From Pardosa pseudoannulata (taxonomy: Eukaryota > Arthropoda > Arachnida > Araneae > Lycosidae): 64,000 nucleotides of DNA. Under the pieces are notes generated by a model. It made no database searches, had not been told where the DNA came from, and saw only the letters and a program-made list of their open reading frames with translations. The stretch is from the NCBI GenBank assembly GCA_032207245.1, contig CM063498.1:52373339-52437338 (forward strand), given 5' to 3'. Below, piece by piece: positions 10,511 through 23,028 of the stretch. Position numbers and translations under genes: made by a program. Position 1 is the first letter of the stretch. Every line of letters starts with the position of its first letter.

Positions 10511-11272
10511 TGTACATTGTGATGATTTCAATGTTAAGAGTGAAGAGGCAGCGTGAAGAAAAGATCACAGTCACGATAAAATTGGAAATCACTTTTATTT
10601 CTTGAGTAAATACGGCTATATATAAGGGGATTCTAATCTCCCAAAACAAGTCGAAATGCAAAGGATTGTCACCTGCATAACATCCCCACGACGATCACGG
10701 TCGAAAGAAAAGAGATTAAATAATCTCACACAACTGAGAGGCTTTTCCAGGGTGCAATGGAAACCCAATTTATTCCCCGTTCGGTATCATAGATCTGCCG
10801 CTCCCTATATGAGCGGACTTTACGAATCTCCCGAACTTAATCACTAGAAAGCTGGCTCCGGTCAAAAGACGCGAAAGCCTTCACGAGGTCAAAGCACCTA
10901 CTTAAAAAAAAGTCGAAAAGCCCCGAGTCGCAAAATTCTGGGCTTTTTATACGTGGAGTTCAGTTACGGTCCCGCCAACTGTTTTTTTTTTTTGGTCAGA
11001 TAAGATCCCAGTTACTTGAGAACTCCAGCTAAGGTTACAGTTAGTTTTTTTTAGCTGAATCCTCATTCGCTGGCTGTTCCGATTCTGGAAACTCGGTGCA
11101 ATCCTCTGGTCTCATTACCGCCACCTATCAAGGGGCGTGACGCCTATTCAAACGAACTGTCAACATCCCAGACACGGTGTCGCCATGCTATTGTCGACGG
11201 TTCGAAACAGGAGGGATTTTTCGATCAGCTGGTTTTGGCGCGTGCTTTGAAGAAAGGGGAGTCTGCACAACA
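10511..11272 (-). mobile_element. solo LTR inserted in R copy b
   Basis: The segment starts TGTACATTGTG and ends GCACAACA, so both strands have TG...CA ends. It interrupts R exactly between 'ggatcacctaggaaag' and 'gatacaaaaactcttg', which are adjacent in the paralogous uninterrupted copies at 12240-12275 and 13795-13830. On the minus strand a TATAAAAAG box (around 10948) lies upstream of an AATAAA (around 10600) near the 3' end, as in an LTR. Target duplication is imperfect (gaaag/gatac). No internal retroelement region is attached. Confidence 0.75.
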
Positions 11273-11700
11273 GATACAAAAACTCTTGAACCCTGATCAA
11301 TTGAGATGATGAAAGAAGAAGAGAGAAATTTAAAAGAAAGGTAAAAGAAGATGACAATCATGCATATGTTTAAGAATAATGAGTTAAAAATCCAATAATT
11401 AGATAAAAATATGAAACTCAGAGAGATTTGAGAAGAAAAGTTAATTTTTGATGGTTGTTCCATTTGGGAGTTTTGAAAGTGAAAATATTTTTACGCTTCA
11501 GAAGATTAGATAGAAATATAAGAAAACTAATATGTATACTGCAGATTTAATACTAATATGTTTACTACAGATTGTTCTGTAATTTTAATATCATTATTTT
11601 TTGGCATAGCTGAATTTATAAAGATGTATATAAAAATGAACTGAAGACATAGCAGCAATAACAAGTGCAGTTATCTTTTTCAAAAATTCAAGTGATCTAA
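11273..11700 (+). repeat. dispersed repeat R, copy b (part 3)
   Basis: After the LTR, R resumes with 'aaaactcttgaaccctg', 'gagatgatgaaag', 'aagaataatgagttaaaa', 'tagataaaaatatgaaact', 'gttgttccatttg' and 'aatatttttacgct'. It runs to 'gaactgaagacatagcagc' (near 11640), which is the empty equivalent of the pogo-like insertion site at 12657/13466. Confidence 0.75.
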
Positions 11701-11990
11701 TTTATAATGTGAGTTGCTTGTTGTTTTGTTTTATATTTCTCTTAAATGTCTCATTTTGCTTTTCTGTTTTAGAGATTGAGAGGAATATTGAAATGTGTGG
11801 AGGTTTTAGTATATTTTGTATTTCCATAATTGTATTATTGCTTTAACTCTTTCAAACATAAGTTTATAGTGTTACATAAATCTCAAATGTCTGATGTTTT
11901 AACTCTCTTTTATATTAAACTACAGATTATTCTTCAATTTAGACATCATTATTTTTTGGAAATAATTGAAATATAAAATAAACAACTGAA
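11700..11990 (+). repeat. R tail unit
   Basis: The stretch 'gagattgagaggaatattgaaatgtgtggaggttttagta' (given here in outline) resembles the ~200-bp tail units at 33830-34310, which have 'gattgaaaggagatttcaat' and 'gtgtgtttttagta'. It therefore belongs to the same larger repeat as R. Confidence 0.45.
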
Positions 11991-12657
11991 ATAAACTCTG
12001 AAAATAAACAACTTTTTGCTTTGCCTTTATCCTCGTGCTTATCACTTAAATTCTGCGTGTTCGAGTGGATTTGAGACTGCCATCCAAACTGATCCTAAAC
12101 ATACCCTTTGTTTTTAACAATAACTTTTACTGCACAAAAGATCGCTTAAACTTTTCAAATTAACGATTCTCGTATCAAATTTTAAAATATCACTCCGTTT
12201 TCGTGTGAAGAATATTCTATTTCGGCATTCGATTTTTGGAACCACCAAGAAATAAGTAGATGCGAAAACTCTTGAAACCTGTTCATTAGAGATGAGGAAA
12301 GAAAGGTTTGTTATATTCAGAGTAGGAGAGAAATTTTAAGCAAAGTAGCAGGAAGAGGGAATAACCATACATATGCTTAAGAATAATGAGTTAAAACTCC
12401 ATTAATTAGATAAAAATATGAAACTAATGATAGGATCGGCAGTAGATGGGAGAAAATTTAATTTTTGAAGGTTGTTCCATTTGCGAGTTTTGAAAATGAA
12501 AATATTTTTACGCTGGAGAAGGTTAAATAGAACTATAAGAGAACTAATATGCTTACTATAGATTTAATACTAATACGTTTATTAATATATTTACTACAGA
12601 TTGTTCTGTAATTTTGATATCATTATTTTTTGGCATAGCTCCATTTATAAAGATGTA
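11990..12657 (+). repeat. dispersed repeat R, copy c (left part)
   Basis: It contains all R landmarks in order from 'caactttttgctttgcc' and 'gagtggatttgagactgcc' to 'tggcatagctccatttataa', and is closely similar to copy d (13560-14124). It is cut by the pogo-like element at 12658. Confidence 0.85.
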
Positions 12658-12756
12658 CAGTGAAACCCGCTTAAGAAGTTTTCCAAGGGCCTAACTCATT
12701 AAAACTTCTTAAGCGGGAAAACTTCTTATAATATGGCTATAAGCATTATTTATGTT

Positions 12757-12794
<38 letters not shown>

Positions 12795-13465
12795 TATATA
12801 AATATAAATATATATACAGTAAAAACCACTTAAAAAATTTTCTAAGGGAATAAAAAAAGAAAACTTCTTAAACGAAATAATTTTTTTTAAAAACGAAATA
12901 ATTACATAGATAATGAGAAGAGACTTTTTTGTTTATAAAATAATATATAAACAATAGGTTTGGTTTTTCTTAAAAATTTACATTTTCTGCACATTTAAAA
13001 AATCATCATTAACTTAGAGTATCTTTAATTCAACTCAAAATTTTGCTTTAAACACCACTGGAATAAATTTTACAACAACAAGAACAACAAAAAAAATATT
13101 GGTTATAGTTTTTTGTTTTTGTTTTTAACGGCAATTTGTAATTGATAACAGTCCAGCTGTCTTAAGCTTTTAAAAACTTCTTCAGACACATTTCAAGTAA
13201 AAATGACAGCAATCGGTTTCAGCCATAAACATTGACCTTTACAAACAGAGAGAGAGGAGAAAAAAAAAAACAAAACAGTAATCGAAAGGCAGCTATAAAC
13301 GCATTCTGTAAGTAAACTGAGAAATGGAAGAAAACTTTTTAAGAGGGAAAGAATTTGGAACGAAATTTTATAAACGGTTATTTTAAAATTTTATGAATAG
13401 GGGGGGAAAATGGGCACCGAAAATATAAACTTCTTAAGCGAGAACTTCTTAAACGGGTTTTACTG
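12658..13465. mobile_element. pogo-like DNA transposon, non-autonomous, with TA target duplication
   Basis: The left end reads CAGTGAAACCCGCTTAAGAA and the right end read inward is CAGTAAAACCCGTTTAAGAA, both flanked by TA. The paralogous site near 11636 ('agatgtatataaaaatgaac') is the same sequence without the insertion. The interior has an AT microsatellite (12763-12789) and, at 12818, a second left-type terminus CAGTAAAAACCACTTAAAAA. The element may be two nested or partly duplicated copies with a single right end. No intact frame is present. Confidence 0.9.
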
Positions 13466-14124
13466 TATACAGAAAATGAACTGAAGACATAGCAGCAATA
13501 ACAAGTGCAATTATCTTTTTCAAAAATCATCTTATAACGCCGATTTAAGGACTCTTATATGGCACACTGAAAATAAACAACTTTTTGCTTTGCCTTTATC
13601 CTCGTGCTTATCACTTAAATTCTACTTGTTCGAGTGGATTTGAGACTGCCAACCAACCTGACCCTTTGTTTTTAACAATAACGTTTACTGCACAAAAGAT
13701 AGCTTAAACTTTTCAAATTAATGACTCTCGTATCCCATTTTAAAATATCACTCCGTTTTCGTGTGAAGAATATTCTCTTTCGGCATTCGATTTTTGGAAC
13801 CAAGAAAAGAGTAGATGCGAAAACTCTTGAAACCTGTTCATTAGAGATGATGGAAGAAAGGTTTGTTATATTCAGAGTAGGAGAGAAATTTTAAACAAAG
13901 CAGCAGGAAGAGGGGAACAACCATATATATACTTAAGAATAATTAGTTAAAACTCCATTAATTAGATAAAAATATGAAACTAATGAGAGGATCGGCAGAG
14001 AGATTTGAGAAAAATTAATTTTTGAAGGTTGTTCCATTTACGAGTTTTGAAAATGAAAATATTTTTACGCTGGAGAAGGTTAGATAGAACTATAAGAAAA
14101 CTTATATGTTTTATGATTAAGATA
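13466..14124 (+). repeat. dispersed repeat R, end of copy c and copy d
   Basis: The end of copy c ('gaactgaagacatagcagc') runs straight into copy d ('acaagtgcaattatc', 'cgccgatttaaggactc', 'gtggatttgagactgcc'). R copies c and d are therefore tandem, with a period of roughly 0.65-0.9 kb once insertions are removed. Copy d is stopped at 14124 by a Helitron. Confidence 0.8.
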
Positions 14125-14932
14125 CTAGCATACATCCCGTCATATTGACAGAATCAGTAAAATTTTTAATTTTCCAGAATTATAAAGTACCCTATGAGGC
14201 AGATAAAAAATGGTTTGTTTTTTGGCTGAGAATTATCTGGTACACTTTCAATAATTTGTTTATCTTCATACTCCTCTAAAGTCTCCTGATACTGTGAATG
14301 CAGTTTACAATCACGTTGAATTTATTTAGAAAGATAATTCAAAGTTTTCTTAGCTAAGTCGAAGTTATCGTTAAGTTCTTCCCATTTTTTTTTTTTGCCA
14401 CAGTAATTAATGAAAGTAAAGGAGCGAAACTATCATTTCTACTACACCCTGAAGGTAGATAGAATTTGTTGTTAATACCGGTGATAAAAATTTCATTGCA
14501 ACAAAAATAATCGATGATTAAATTTAAAATTATCACATATGTGCCCAATCTTTATTTAAGCTAAACATAAAAGAATAGTATTTACATAATAGCTAAGGTC
14601 AGTCATAAAACGCATGATAATAATGCAGACGATATTTAAATAATTTAAAATAAGAAATGATTAAATGAGATTGAATGACGTAATAATGCTAGAAAAAAAG
14701 GGGTTATTATGTGACAAATTGATAAATTTAATCGCCTGCTCTTATCCTAGGAAAATAAGGCTTGAAATAATGGCATTAAATGCTAGAAAAGTTGGGAAGG
14801 GTTGGATATCGAACGTTGCTAACCCTAACTAATGAAGAATCCAATATGGATGTCTCTATCCATTCCAGGTACAACCGCTTCATAAATTCGAGGACAGACT
14901 GACAGATACTTAGGCTATTATCATATAGGGGA
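14125..14932 (-). mobile_element. non-autonomous Helitron, copy 1
   Basis: On the minus strand the element begins TCCCCTATATGATAATAG and ends GGGATGTATGCTAG. A small hairpin (GTCA-ATA-TGAC) lies about 10 bases before the terminal CTAG. It sits between A and T, as Helitrons do, with no target duplication. The surrounding R repeat continues at 14933. Two relatives are at 47661 and 62089. Near the 3' end a short open stretch (EEYEDKQIIESVPDNSQPK on the minus strand) is shared with copy 3 and may be a captured or residual coding piece. No Rep/helicase coding region is present. Confidence 0.85.
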
Positions 14933-15170
14933 TTTATTAGTCTGAGGGACATTTAGCATTTCGAATTGTTATACGTAACTCTTGATGTAGTGGTTGAGTC
15001 TTTATTTACAGTCTATCACTGGCCGGTAATTAAAAAAATATGTGTGTTTCATCAGGAGACAAGATGTAATAATAATTGTATCTCACTCCCTTTTGCTTTT
15101 TTGTTTGAGTGGTTGAAAGTAATTTTGACAAGAGTACAGTTTCAGTATTTAGTATAATTTTTTTTTGGTT
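14933..15170 (+). repeat. R tail after Helitron
   Basis: The sequence 'tattagtctgagggacattt' and 'gtggttgagtctttattt' corresponds to 32190-32260 ('tattagtgtgagtgcagttt', 'ggttggtaagtttttattt'), which is the uninterrupted equivalent. Confidence 0.6.
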
Positions 15171-15189
15171 TCCCTTATATTAATGTATC

Positions 15190-15536
15190 ATGACTGATCA
15201 CTTTCAAGCGTCAACTTAAGGTGTTAGGACTAAAATCGTCAAAGTATCTGGTTTTTCAATTTTTTAATTTTAAAATGTATTGTGCTTTATGCTTTTAGCT
15301 ATTACCTTCTAACGTTTCATCATTTTACCTTTTACGTACCTTTTCTATGTACTTGAGTTTATATACTGTAGACATTTCTATAATTTTTTAAAATTGGTAC
15401 GGTTTTACCTTTACTGCTTTTAGACTGTTCTGTTTATCTGGTATGTCTTGTTGTATTTACGAAAAAATACCTTGTGCTTGGCACTTATGTACTAAATAGG
15501 ACCTTGAGCCGTAAAACTTTAACCAACCAACCAACC
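15190..15536 (+). mobile_element. LINE 3' end fragment with CCAA-type tail
   Basis: The segment ends in 'aaccaaccaaccaaccac', the same tail style as the LINE at 52099-53468 read on its minus strand. Its body contains 'caagcgtcaacttaagg' and 'tggtttttcaattttt', which recur in a shorter diverged copy at 15640-15715. No reverse transcriptase coding is left. Assignment rests mainly on the tail. Confidence 0.5.
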
Positions 15537-15639
15537 ACTTTTCACATAAAAGGAATATTTTATTTTAATTTACTTTTTGTCTGGTTGAGTGTAAAAAAAT
15601 CATATAGTTTGAATTTTCTTTATTTTTATGCCTGGTGGC

Positions 15640-15741
15640 TTGACGCTTAGAAGCTTAACTTGTCTCAGGTCTAAAACCGTAAGAATTACTGATTTTTCAA
15701 TTTTTCTATACATTAACTTCAGAATATTTTGCAGATTTTGT
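15640..15741 (+). repeat. short diverged copy of the LINE 3' fragment
   Basis: The words 'gcttgacgcttagaagctt', 'aggtctaaaaccgtaag' and 'ctgatttttcaatttttc' match 15205-15275 in order. It ends where the satellite array begins. Confidence 0.5.
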
Positions 15742-16036
15742 TATCCCTACTAACAAACATCAGTTATAGCAGCAGTTGCAGCGAATATCAAAGAACAAAT
15801 TGATGAGAAAGCAGACACTTTACCAGGTGTCATTATCTTTTGTGAAATCGTAAATCGATACCTACACCGATTTAATAACTCTTACGAGGCACATCAAGCA
15901 TCTCTTTGATTTTGCATATCTCCCTCTTCCTGATCTGCTATTTTTTTTTAAATTCAGCGATCTCCAGTGGATATTAAACAAATCCCGTCACGTCCCATCA
16001 ATAGCCCTACTAACAAACATCAGTTATAGCGGTAGT

Positions 16037-17123
16037 TGTGATGAGTCGATTTAGATCTGTTATAATTGATTCATTCATACAAGAAGTAAAATGTTCGGGA
16101 TCTAAATCTGACCCCATCACGTCTTTGTAAAGAGATGGAGGACCATAAATTTCTATTCAACGGGTATTATTGTCTTGTACGGTGGGGGTTCTGATCCCAG
16201 TCCCAGATTAGAATCCCGTCTCCGTACTTGACATTAAATAAGAATGTACCTTTGTGGAGTATTTATGAGTCCCTAAGGGACAGTGCCCAATTAGAAGGGA
16301 TAAGGTTTGGCACGTTGGCGGTCTCAAGGCGGGGTTGAAGCTGACCAATGAAATTCTTACAACTATCCCGATTGGACGACAAGAAGGAAGAGGGGACAAG
16401 GTTGAAATAATTAAATATGAAAAATCTAAAAGATGAGAGGATGGTTCGGAGGTCCCAGAGAAGAGGTTCGGAGGTCCCAAAAGAAGGTGTTCGAAAGTCG
16501 GGAGTCCAGTCGGGTCCGACGGAAGTTGTTCGTGAGTCCAGAGGAGAAGGTGCTCGATAGTCCAGACTAGGAGAGTCCAGCCAAGTCCGACAGGAAGTGT
16601 TCCTGCACCAAATAGTACGGCCGCACCCCAAAGACTCAGGAGGAAGCCCCTGACGAGACCAACGGATGATATATAGATTCCCTCTCCTGATCAGCCATAG
16701 ATACCCTTCAACCAGAAGTGTTCCGGCCCAACATTTTAGACCCACAAAGGTATGCCAAATTAACATACATTTTTGAAATTGAGATTGGGTCCTCTATCTA
16801 TTTACAAAATTATTTAAGTACATAAAACATTTGTCAGAACTAATTTAGAAGATGTTGACAAAGCTTATTTTATGAAAATTAGCATCAGTTTTGTATGTAA
16901 ATAGATGTATGTATATTATAAATTTACTTTTTTTTAATATTAAGCTAGTCTCGGTTGCTGTCAATTTAGCTGTTAGTTTATTTTCATTTTTATGTCTGTA
17001 GTTTCTCAGAACCTGTGGTTAAATTTAGTACAAAAATACTTAACACAACGCAATTAAAAATAAATCACCACTATACATTTGATCACAGGTTGATACTCAA
17101 ATATAAACGAGGACTACATGACA
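16037..17123 (+). mobile_element. solo LTR in satellite, copy 1
   Basis: It starts TGTGATGAGTCG and ends CTACATGACA, giving TGT...ACA ends. The 5 bp before and after are gtagt and gcagt, the near-duplicated target in the monomer. AATAAA lies about 60 bases before the right end on the plus strand, so the LTR probably reads plus. Between about 16440 and 16620 it holds a small GC-rich minisatellite with recurring 'gttcg.gagtcc' motifs. Overlapping minus-strand open frames of 90-167 codons are conserved among copies only because the copies are recent; they have no domain. Confidence 0.85.
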
Positions 17124-17907
17124 GCAGTTGCAGCGAATATTGAAGAACAAATTGATGAGTAGGCAGACATTGTACCAGGTGTCATTATCTTTTGTGAAAT
17201 CTTAAGTCGATACCTACACCAATTTAATAACTCTTACGAGGCACATCAAGCATCTCTCTGCTTTTGCATATCTCCCTCTTCCTGATCTGCTATTTTTTTT
17301 AAAATTCAGCGCGCTCCAGCGGATATTAAACAAATCCCATCACGTCCCATCAATAGCCCTACTAACAAACATCAGTTATAGCAGCAGTTGCAGCGAATAT
17401 CAAAGAACAAATTGATGAGAAGGCAGACACTGTACCAGGTGTCATTATCTTTTGTGAAATCGTAAATCGATACCTACACCGATTTAATAACTCTTACGAG
17501 GCACATCAAGCATCTCTTTGATTTTGCATATCTCCCTCTTCCTGATCTGCTATTTTTTTTTAAATTCAGCGATCTCCAGTGGATATTAAACAAATCCCGT
17601 CACGTCCCATCAATAGCCCTACTAACAAACATCAGTTATAGCAGCAGTTGCAGCGAATATCAAAGAACAAATTGATGAGAAGGCAGACACTGTACCAGGT
17701 GTCATTATCTTTTGTGAAATCGTAAATCGATACCTATACGATTTAATAACTCTTACGAGGCACATCAAGCATCTCTTTGATTTTGCATATCTCCCTCTTC
17801 CTGATCTGCTATTTTTTTTTAAATTCAGCGATCTCCAGTGGATATTAAACAAATCCCGTCACGTCCCATCAATAGCCCTACTAACAAACATCAGTTATAG
17901 CGGTAGT

Positions 17908-19000
17908 TGTGATGAGTCGATTTAGATCTGTTATAATTGATTCATTCATACAAGAAGTAAAATGTTCGGGATCTAAATCTGACCTCATCACATCTTTGTA
18001 AAGAGATGGAGGACCTTAAATTTCTATTCAACGGATATTATTGTCTTGTACGGAGGTCTCAGGCGGGGTTCTGATCCCAGTCCCAGAATAGAATCCCGTC
18101 TCCGTACTTGACATTAAATAAGAATTACCTTTGTGGAGTATTTATGAGTCCCTAAGGGACAGTGCCCAATTATAAGGGATAAGGTTTGGCACGTTGGCGG
18201 TCTCAAGGCGGGGTTGAAGCAGGCCAATGAAATTCTTACAGCTATCCCGAGTGGACGACAAGAAGGAAGAAGGGACAAGGTTGAAATAATTAAATAGGAA
18301 AAATCTAAAAGATGAGACAAGGGTTCGGAGGTCCCAGAGAAGAGGTTCGGAGGTCCCAAAAGAAGGTGTTCGAAAGTCGGGAGTCCAGTCGGGTCCGACG
18401 GAAGTTTGTTCGTGAATCCAGAGGAGAAGGTGCTCAATAGTCCAGGCTAGGAGAGTCCAGCCAAGTCCGACTGGAAGTGTTCCTGCACCAAATAGTACGG
18501 CCGCACCCGAAAGACTCAGGAGGAAGCTCCTGACGAGACCAACGGATGATATATAGATTCCCTCTCCTGATCAGCCATAGATACCCTTAAACCAGGAGTG
18601 TTCCGGGACCAACATTTTAGACCCACAAAGGTACCCCAAATTTACATACATTTTTGAAATTGAGATTAGGTCCTCTATCTATTTACAAAAGTTACTTAAA
18701 TATCTAAAAAATTTTGTCAGAACTAATTTAGAAGATGTTGACAAAGCTTACTTTATGGAAATAAGCATCAGTTTTGTATGTAAATAGATGTATATATATA
18801 TTATAAAATATTTATTTTTTTATATATTAAGCTAGCCTCGGTTCCTGTCAATTTAGCTGTTAGTTTATTTTCATTTTTATGTCTGTAGTTTCTCAGAACC
18901 TGTGGTTAAATTTAGTACAAAAATACTTAACACAACGCAATTAAAAATAAATCACCACTATACAGGTTGATACTCAAATATAAACGAGGACTACATGACA
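17908..19000 (+). mobile_element. solo LTR in satellite, copy 2
   Basis: Same element as copy 1 with TGTGATGAG...CATGACA ends. It differs by small indels (an extra 'gaggtctcaggcgg' stretch near 18050 and a missing 'tttgatca' near the right end). That same 8-bp loss is seen in copy 8 but not in the others. Confidence 0.85.
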
Positions 19001-19776
19001 GCAGTTGCAGCGAATATTGAAGAACAAATTGATGAGTAGGCAGACATTGTACCAGGTGTCATTATCTTTTGTGAAATCTTAAGTCGATACCTACACCAAT
19101 TTAATAACTCTTACGAGGCACATCAAGCATCTCATTGATTTTGCATATCTCCCTCTTCCTGATCTGCTATTTTTTTTAAATTCAGCGAGTTCCAGCGGAT
19201 ATTAAACAAATCCCATCACGTCCCATCAATAGCCCTACTAACAAACATCAGTTATAGCAGCAGTTGCAGCGAATATCAAAGAACAAATTGATGAGTAGGC
19301 AGACATTGTACCAGGTGTCATTATCTTTTGTGAAATCTTGTCGATACCTACACCAATTTAATAACTCTTACGAGGCACATCAAGCATCTCTCTGCTTTTG
19401 CATATCTCCCTCTTCCTGATCTGTTATTTTTTAAAAATTCAGCGCGCTCCAGCGGATATTAAAACATCCCATCACGTCCCATCAATAGCCCTACTAACAA
19501 ACATCAGTTATAGCAGCAGTTGCAGCGAATATCAAACAACAAATTGATGAGAAGGCAGACATTGTACCAGGTGTCATTATCTTTTGTGAAATCTTGTCGA
19601 TACCTACACCAATTTAATAACTCTTACGAGGCACATCAAGCATCTCTCTGCTTTTGCATATCTCCCTCTTCCTGATCTGCTATTTTTTTTAATTCAGCGA
19701 GCTCCAGCGGATATTAAACATATCCCATCACGTCCCATCAATAGCCCTACTAACAAACATCAGTTATAGCGGCAGC

Positions 19777-20885
19777 TGTGATGAGGCGATTTGGATCTGT
19801 TATAATTGATTCATTCATACAAGAAGTAAAATGTTCGGGATCTAAATCTGACCTCATCACATCTTTGTAAAGAGATGGAGGACCATAAATTTCTATTCAA
19901 TGGATATTATTGTCTTGTACGGTTGGGGTTCTGATCCCAGTCCCAGATTCGAATCCCGTCTCCGTACTTGACATTAAATAAGAATGTACCTTTGTGGAGT
20001 ATTTATGAGTCCCTAAGGGACAGTGCCCAATTAGAAGGGATAAGGTTTGGCACGTTGGCGGTCTCAAGGCGGGGTTCAAATTGAAGCTGACCAATGAAAT
20101 TCTTACAACTATCCCGATTGGACGACAAGAAGGAAGAGGGGACAAGGTTGAAATAATTAAATATGAAAAATCTAAAAGATGAGACGATGGTTCGGAGGTC
20201 CCAGAGAAGAGGTTCGGAGGTCCCAAAAGAAGGTGTTCGAAAGTCGGGAGTCCAGTCGGGTCCGACGGAAGTTGTTCGTGAGTCCAGAGGAGAAGGTGCT
20301 CGATAGTCCAGACTAGGAGAGTCTAGCCAAGTCCGAGAGGATGTGTTCCTGCACCAAATAGTACAGCCACAACCCAAAGACTCAGGAGGAAGCACCTGAC
20401 GAGACCAACAGATGATATATAGATTCCCTCTATTGATCAGTCATAGATACCCTTCAACCAGAAGTGTTCCGGCCCAACATTTTAGACCCACAAAGGTACC
20501 CCAAATTTACATACATTTTTGAGATTGAAATTAGGTCCTCTATCTATTTACAAAATTAATTAAATATATATATATATATATAAAAAGTTTTGTCAGAACT
20601 AATTTAGAAGATGTTGACAAAGCTTACTTTATGAAAATTAGCATCAGTTTTGTATGTAAATAGATGTATAGATATTATAATAAATTTACTTTTTTATATA
20701 TTAAGCTAGTCTCGGTTGCTGTCAATTTAGCTGTCAGTTTTATTTTCATTTTTATGTCTGTAGTTTCTCAGAACCTGTGGTTAAATTTAGTACAAAAATA
20801 CTTAATACAACGCAATTAAAAATAAATCACCACTATACATTTGATCACAGGTTGATACTCAAATATAAACGAGGACTACATGACA
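19777..20885 (+). mobile_element. solo LTR in satellite, copy 3
   Basis: Same LTR, 1109 bp. It starts TGTGATGAGGCG, a variant shared only with copy 8, and contains an AT run at 20565-20581. The region near 20080 has the inserted 'caaatt' also seen in copies 4, 6, 7 and 8. Confidence 0.85.
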
Positions 20886-21928
20886 GCAGTTGCAGCGAAT
20901 ATTGAAGAACAAATTGATGAGTAGGCAGACATTGTACCAGGTGTCATTATCTTTTGTGAAATCTTGTCGATACCTACACCAATTTAATAACTCTTACGAG
21001 GCACATCAAGCATCTCTCTGCTTTTGCATATCTCCCTCTTCCTGATCTGCTATTTTTTTTTAAATTCAGCGATCTCCAGCGGATATTAAACAAATCCCAT
21101 CACGTCCCATCAATAGCCCTACTAACAAACATCAGTTATAGCAGCAGTTGCAGCGAATATCAAAGAACAAATTGATGAGTAGGCAGACACTGTACCAGGT
21201 GTCATTATCTTTTGTGAAATCGTAAATCGATACCTACACCGATTTAATAACTCTTACGAGGCACATCAAGCATCTCTTTGATTTTGCATATCTCCCTCTT
21301 CCTGATCTGCTATTTTTTTTTAAATTCAGCGATCTCCAGTGGATATTAAACAAATCCCGTCACGTCCCATCAATAGCCCTACTAACAAACATCAGTTATA
21401 GCAGCAGTTGCAGCGAATATCAAAGAACAAATTGATGAGAAGGCAGACACTGTACCAGTGTCATTATCTTTTGTGAAATCGTAAATCGATACCTACACCG
21501 ATTTAATAACTCTTACGAGGCACATCAAGCATCTCTTTGATTTTGCATATCTCCCTCTTCCTGATCTGCTATTTTTTTTTAAATTCAGCGATCTCCAGTG
21601 GATATTAAACAAATCCCATCACGTCCCATCAATATCCCTACTAACAAACATCAGTTATAGCAGCAGTTGCAGCGAATATCAAACAACAAATTGATGAGAA
21701 GGCAGACACTGTACCAGGTGTCATTATCTTTTGTGAAATCGTAAATCGATACCTATACCGATTTAATAAACTCTTACGAGGCACATCAAGCATCTCTTTG
21801 ATTTTGCATATCTCCCTCTTCCTGATCTGTTATTTTTTTTTAAATTCAGCGCGCTCCAGCGGATATTAAACAAATCCCATCACGTCCCATCAATAGCCCT
21901 ACTAACAAACATCAGTTATAGCGGTAGT

Positions 21929-23028
21929 TGTGATGAGTCGATTTAGATCTGTTATAATTGATTCATTCATACAAGAAGTAAAAATGTTCGGGATCTAAAT
22001 CTGACCCTCATCACATCTTTGTAAAGAGATGGAGGACGATAAATTTCTATTCAATGGATATTATTGTCTTGTACGGTTGGGGTTCTGATCCCAGTCCCAG
22101 ATTAGAATTCCGTCTCCGTACTTGACATTAAATAAGAATGTACCTTTGTGGAGTATTTATGAGTCCCTAAGGGACTGTGCCCAGTTAGAAGGGATAGGTT
22201 TTGGCACGTTGGCGGTCTCAAGGCGGGGTTCAAATTGAAGCTGACCAATGAAATCCTTACAACTATCCCGATTGGAAGACAAGAAGGAGGAGGGGACAAG
22301 GTTTAAATAATTAAATAGGAAAAATCTAAAAGTTGAGACGGTGGTTCGGAGGTCCCAGAGAAGAGGTTCGGATGGTCCCAAAAGAAGTGTGTTCGAAAGT
22401 CGGGAGTCCAGTCGGGTCCCGACGGAAGTTGTTCGTGAGTCCAGAGTAGAAGGTGCTCGATAGTCCAGACTAGGAGAGTCTAGCCAAGTCCGATAGGAAG
22501 TGTTCCTGCACCAAATAGTACGGCCGCACCCCAAAGACTCATGAGGAAGCCCCTGACGAGACCAAAGGATGATATATAGATTCCCTCTCCTGATCAGCCA
22601 TAGATACTTTTCAACCAGAAGTGTTCCGGCCCAACATTTTAGACCCACAAAGGTACCCCAAATTTACATACATTTTTGAAATCGAGATTAAGTCCTCTAT
22701 CTATTTACAAAATTACTTAAGTATATTAGAAATTTGTCAGAACTAATTTAGAAGATGTTGACAAAGGTTATTTATAAAAATTAGCATCAGTTTTGTATGT
22801 AAATAGATGTATGTATATTATAATAAATTTACTTTTTTTTAATAATAAGCTAGTCTCGGTTGCTGTCAATTTAGCTGTTAGTTTATTTTCCTTTTTATGT
22901 CTGTAGTTTCTTAGAACCTGTGGTTAAATTTAGTACAAAAATACTTAATACAACGCAATTAAAAATAAATCACCACTATACATTTGATCACAGGTTGATA
23001 CTCAAATATAAACGAGGACTACATGACA
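21929..23028 (+). mobile_element. solo LTR in satellite, copy 4
   Basis: Same LTR, about 1100 bp, with many private single-base differences in the minisatellite part (22320-22560). It is the most diverged member of the set. Confidence 0.85.
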
